Assembly: GCA_014238415.1 (NCBI GenBank)
Contig: JABABA010000003.1
Location: 62,001-126,000, forward strand
Direction: 5' to 3'
From: Planctomycetota bacterium
GTDB lineage: Bacteria > Planctomycetota > UBA1135 > GCA-002686595
Length of the DNA stretch: 64,000 bases
The notes under the pieces are model-generated. The model was not told the origin of the DNA. It did not search any database and saw only the letters and a program-made list of their open reading frames with translations. Made by a program: the position numbers and the translations under genes. Below, piece by piece: positions 63,062 through 64,000 of the stretch; within the stretch, counting starts at the first letter, position 1; each line of letters starts with the position of its first letter.

Positions 63062-64000
63062 GCGCCTACCGCCTGGGAAAGTTGCACCCACTGTTCCAAG
63101 CGATCCTTGGCCGCGCCCGAATCCAAGGCCTCGGCGGCCAACTGTAGGCCCTCTTCGGCACTCGCAGCTAACTCAGCCAGCACAAGAGCCGCCGACACGT
63201 TGTAGAGCAGTGCATCCCGCAGAGGCCCGCCGTCACCGACCAGCAGACGCTGCAAGATGCCCGCATTGTGCTGCGCATCACCCCCCGCCAATGCGGAAAC
63301 GGGCGCCGCGTCCAGACCCAGCTTCACTCCTTGTGCCTCAAAGGACTCCAAAGAACCCACACAGCGCACCATGTTGGGGCCATCCAAAGTCAACTCATCC
63401 GCACCGCCGCCCCCATGAACCACGAGCGCGCGCTCATGGCCCAGGGACTCCAAAATCGATGCCACCTCCTCAATCCGGGATCCATCAGAAACCCCCACCA
63501 GCTGACGACGCACAGCACCGGGGTTTGCGAGGGGGCCCAGAGAATTGAAAATCGTGCGAATTCCCAATGCCTTGCGCACAGCTCCCGCATGGCGCATGGC
63601 CGGATGATAAAGGGGCGCGTGCAGGTAAGTGATGCCAACCTGCTCGAGCACTTCCCGGGCCTGTTCCGGGGTCAACTCAATGCAAACCCCAAGTGCTTCC
63701 AACAGGTCCGCGGATCCGGACTTGGAAGAAGCCGCTCGGTTGCCGTGCTTGACGACCCGGGCTCCCGCAGCGGCGGCCACCAGGGCAGCCGCGGTGGATA
63801 GATTGAAAGTGCCGAGACCGTCACCTCCAGTGCCACAGGTGTCGATGGCATCTGGATAGGAATGCTCGAAGGGCAACATGCTGCCACGCAATGCACGCAC
63901 GGCTCCGAGCAATTCATCCCGGGTCTCCCGCCGTTGAGCCAAACTGGCCAGGAGCGCAGCCAGGACCAGGGGATCTGCGTTGCCACCCAGAACCTCTCCG
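63058..64000 (-). CDS. trpD: Anthranilate phosphoribosyltransferase, 5' end outside window
   Basis: Transfers phosphoribose from PRPP to anthranilate. The 314 codons visible include GEVLGGNADPLVLAALLASLAQRRET at the very edge, IDTCGTGGDGLGTFNLST (PRPP-binding GTGGD loop), VVKHGNRAASSKSGSADLLEALGV and SLGPLANPGAVRRQLVGV. Motif HGGGGADEL follows. The reading frame is still open at 64000, so roughly the first 25-30 residues lie beyond the window. It is the first visible gene of the operon; the partner trpE was not seen. Confidence 0.95.
   Translation of the reverse strand, partial: GEVLGGNADPLVLAALLASLAQRRETRDELLGAVRALRGSMLPFEHSYPDAIDTCGTGGDGLGTFNLSTAAALVAAAAGARVVKHGNRAASSKSGSADLLEALGVCIELTPEQAREVLEQVGITYLHAPLYHPAMRHAGAVRKALGIRTIFNSLGPLANPGAVRRQLVGVSDGSRIEEVASILESLGHERALVVHGGGGADELTLDGPNMVRCVGSLESFEAQGVKLGLDAAPVSALAGGDAQHNAGILQRLLVGDGGPLRDALLYNVSAALVLAELAASAEEGLQLAAEALDSGAAKDRLEQWVQLSQAVGA

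Overview
The window is a GC-rich bacterial chromosome segment, densely coded on both strands. Gene content points to an uncultured, probably aquatic, member of the Planctomycetota. The pointers are three Gfo/Idh/MocA oxidoreductases (two with Tat-type leaders), adjacent groEL paralogs without groES, large membrane-anchored proteins built of carboxypeptidase-regulatory-like beta-sandwich repeats, a secreted seven-repeat propeller, an NPCBM-type protein and an lpxB gene. This assignment is an inference from gene families; no rRNA or other phylogenetic marker was compared. No phage, insertion sequence, CRISPR array or plasmid feature was seen.

Layout. 1-9.4 kb: an MFS transporter cut by the window edge, a patatin-like hydrolase, a thioredoxin/TlpA-like protein whose active-site Cys codon is an in-frame TGA (candidate selenoprotein), a small coiled-coil secreted protein, a Xer-type recombinase, two Gfo/Idh/MocA proteins and a repeat-rich surface protein. 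9.4-13.1 kb: tRNA-Glu with a clear promoter, a secreted VOC protein, a third Gfo/Idh/MocA gene flanked by two copies of the 3' end of a propeller gene, and the intact propeller gene. 13.4-21.8 kb: glycosyltransferase, methyltransferase, asnB, an EboE-like/Trm112-like pair, a secreted unknown and aminopeptidase P. 21.8-26.6 kb: tRNA-Lys and the rpsB-tsf-pyrH-frr translation cluster, with an extra degenerate EF-Ts paralog between tsf and pyrH. 26.6-34.7 kb: diguanylate cyclase, NPCBM protein, then groEL1-groEL2-dnaJ-grpE-fmdB-like. 34.8-43.4 kb: YheT-type hydrolase with a HAD phosphatase, a giant repeat protein, a lipoprotein and the trkA-trkH potassium uptake pair. 43.5-50.2 kb: a class I glutamine amidotransferase, an LPS-kinase-like protein, an ABC exporter, a TPR membrane protein, lpxB, an ECF sigma factor with a putative anti-sigma factor, and a YbjQ protein. 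50.2-58.4 kb: a sulfatase-fold lipoprotein lacking the catalytic Cys, an iodotyrosine-deiodinase-like flavoprotein, a prenyltransferase-repeat secreted protein, a glycosyltransferase, a fumarylacetoacetase-family enzyme and an M48 protease. 58.4-64 kb: a tightly overlapping trpD-trpC-trpF-trpB-trpA-chorismate-mutase-like-DAHP-synthase operon, with trpD cut by the window end.

The most unusual observations are the candidate selenocysteine codon at 2976-2978, the second EF-Ts-like gene at 23437-24048, the asymmetric tandem GroELs with a strong hairpin before dnaJ, the nitroreductase whose Glu/Tyr/Lys triad has iodotyrosine-deiodinase spacing, and the duplicated gene 3' end around the third oxidoreductase. 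Many start codons here, including those of both groEL genes, lack an obvious Shine-Dalgarno, so several starts were chosen by homology or by overlap with the upstream gene.
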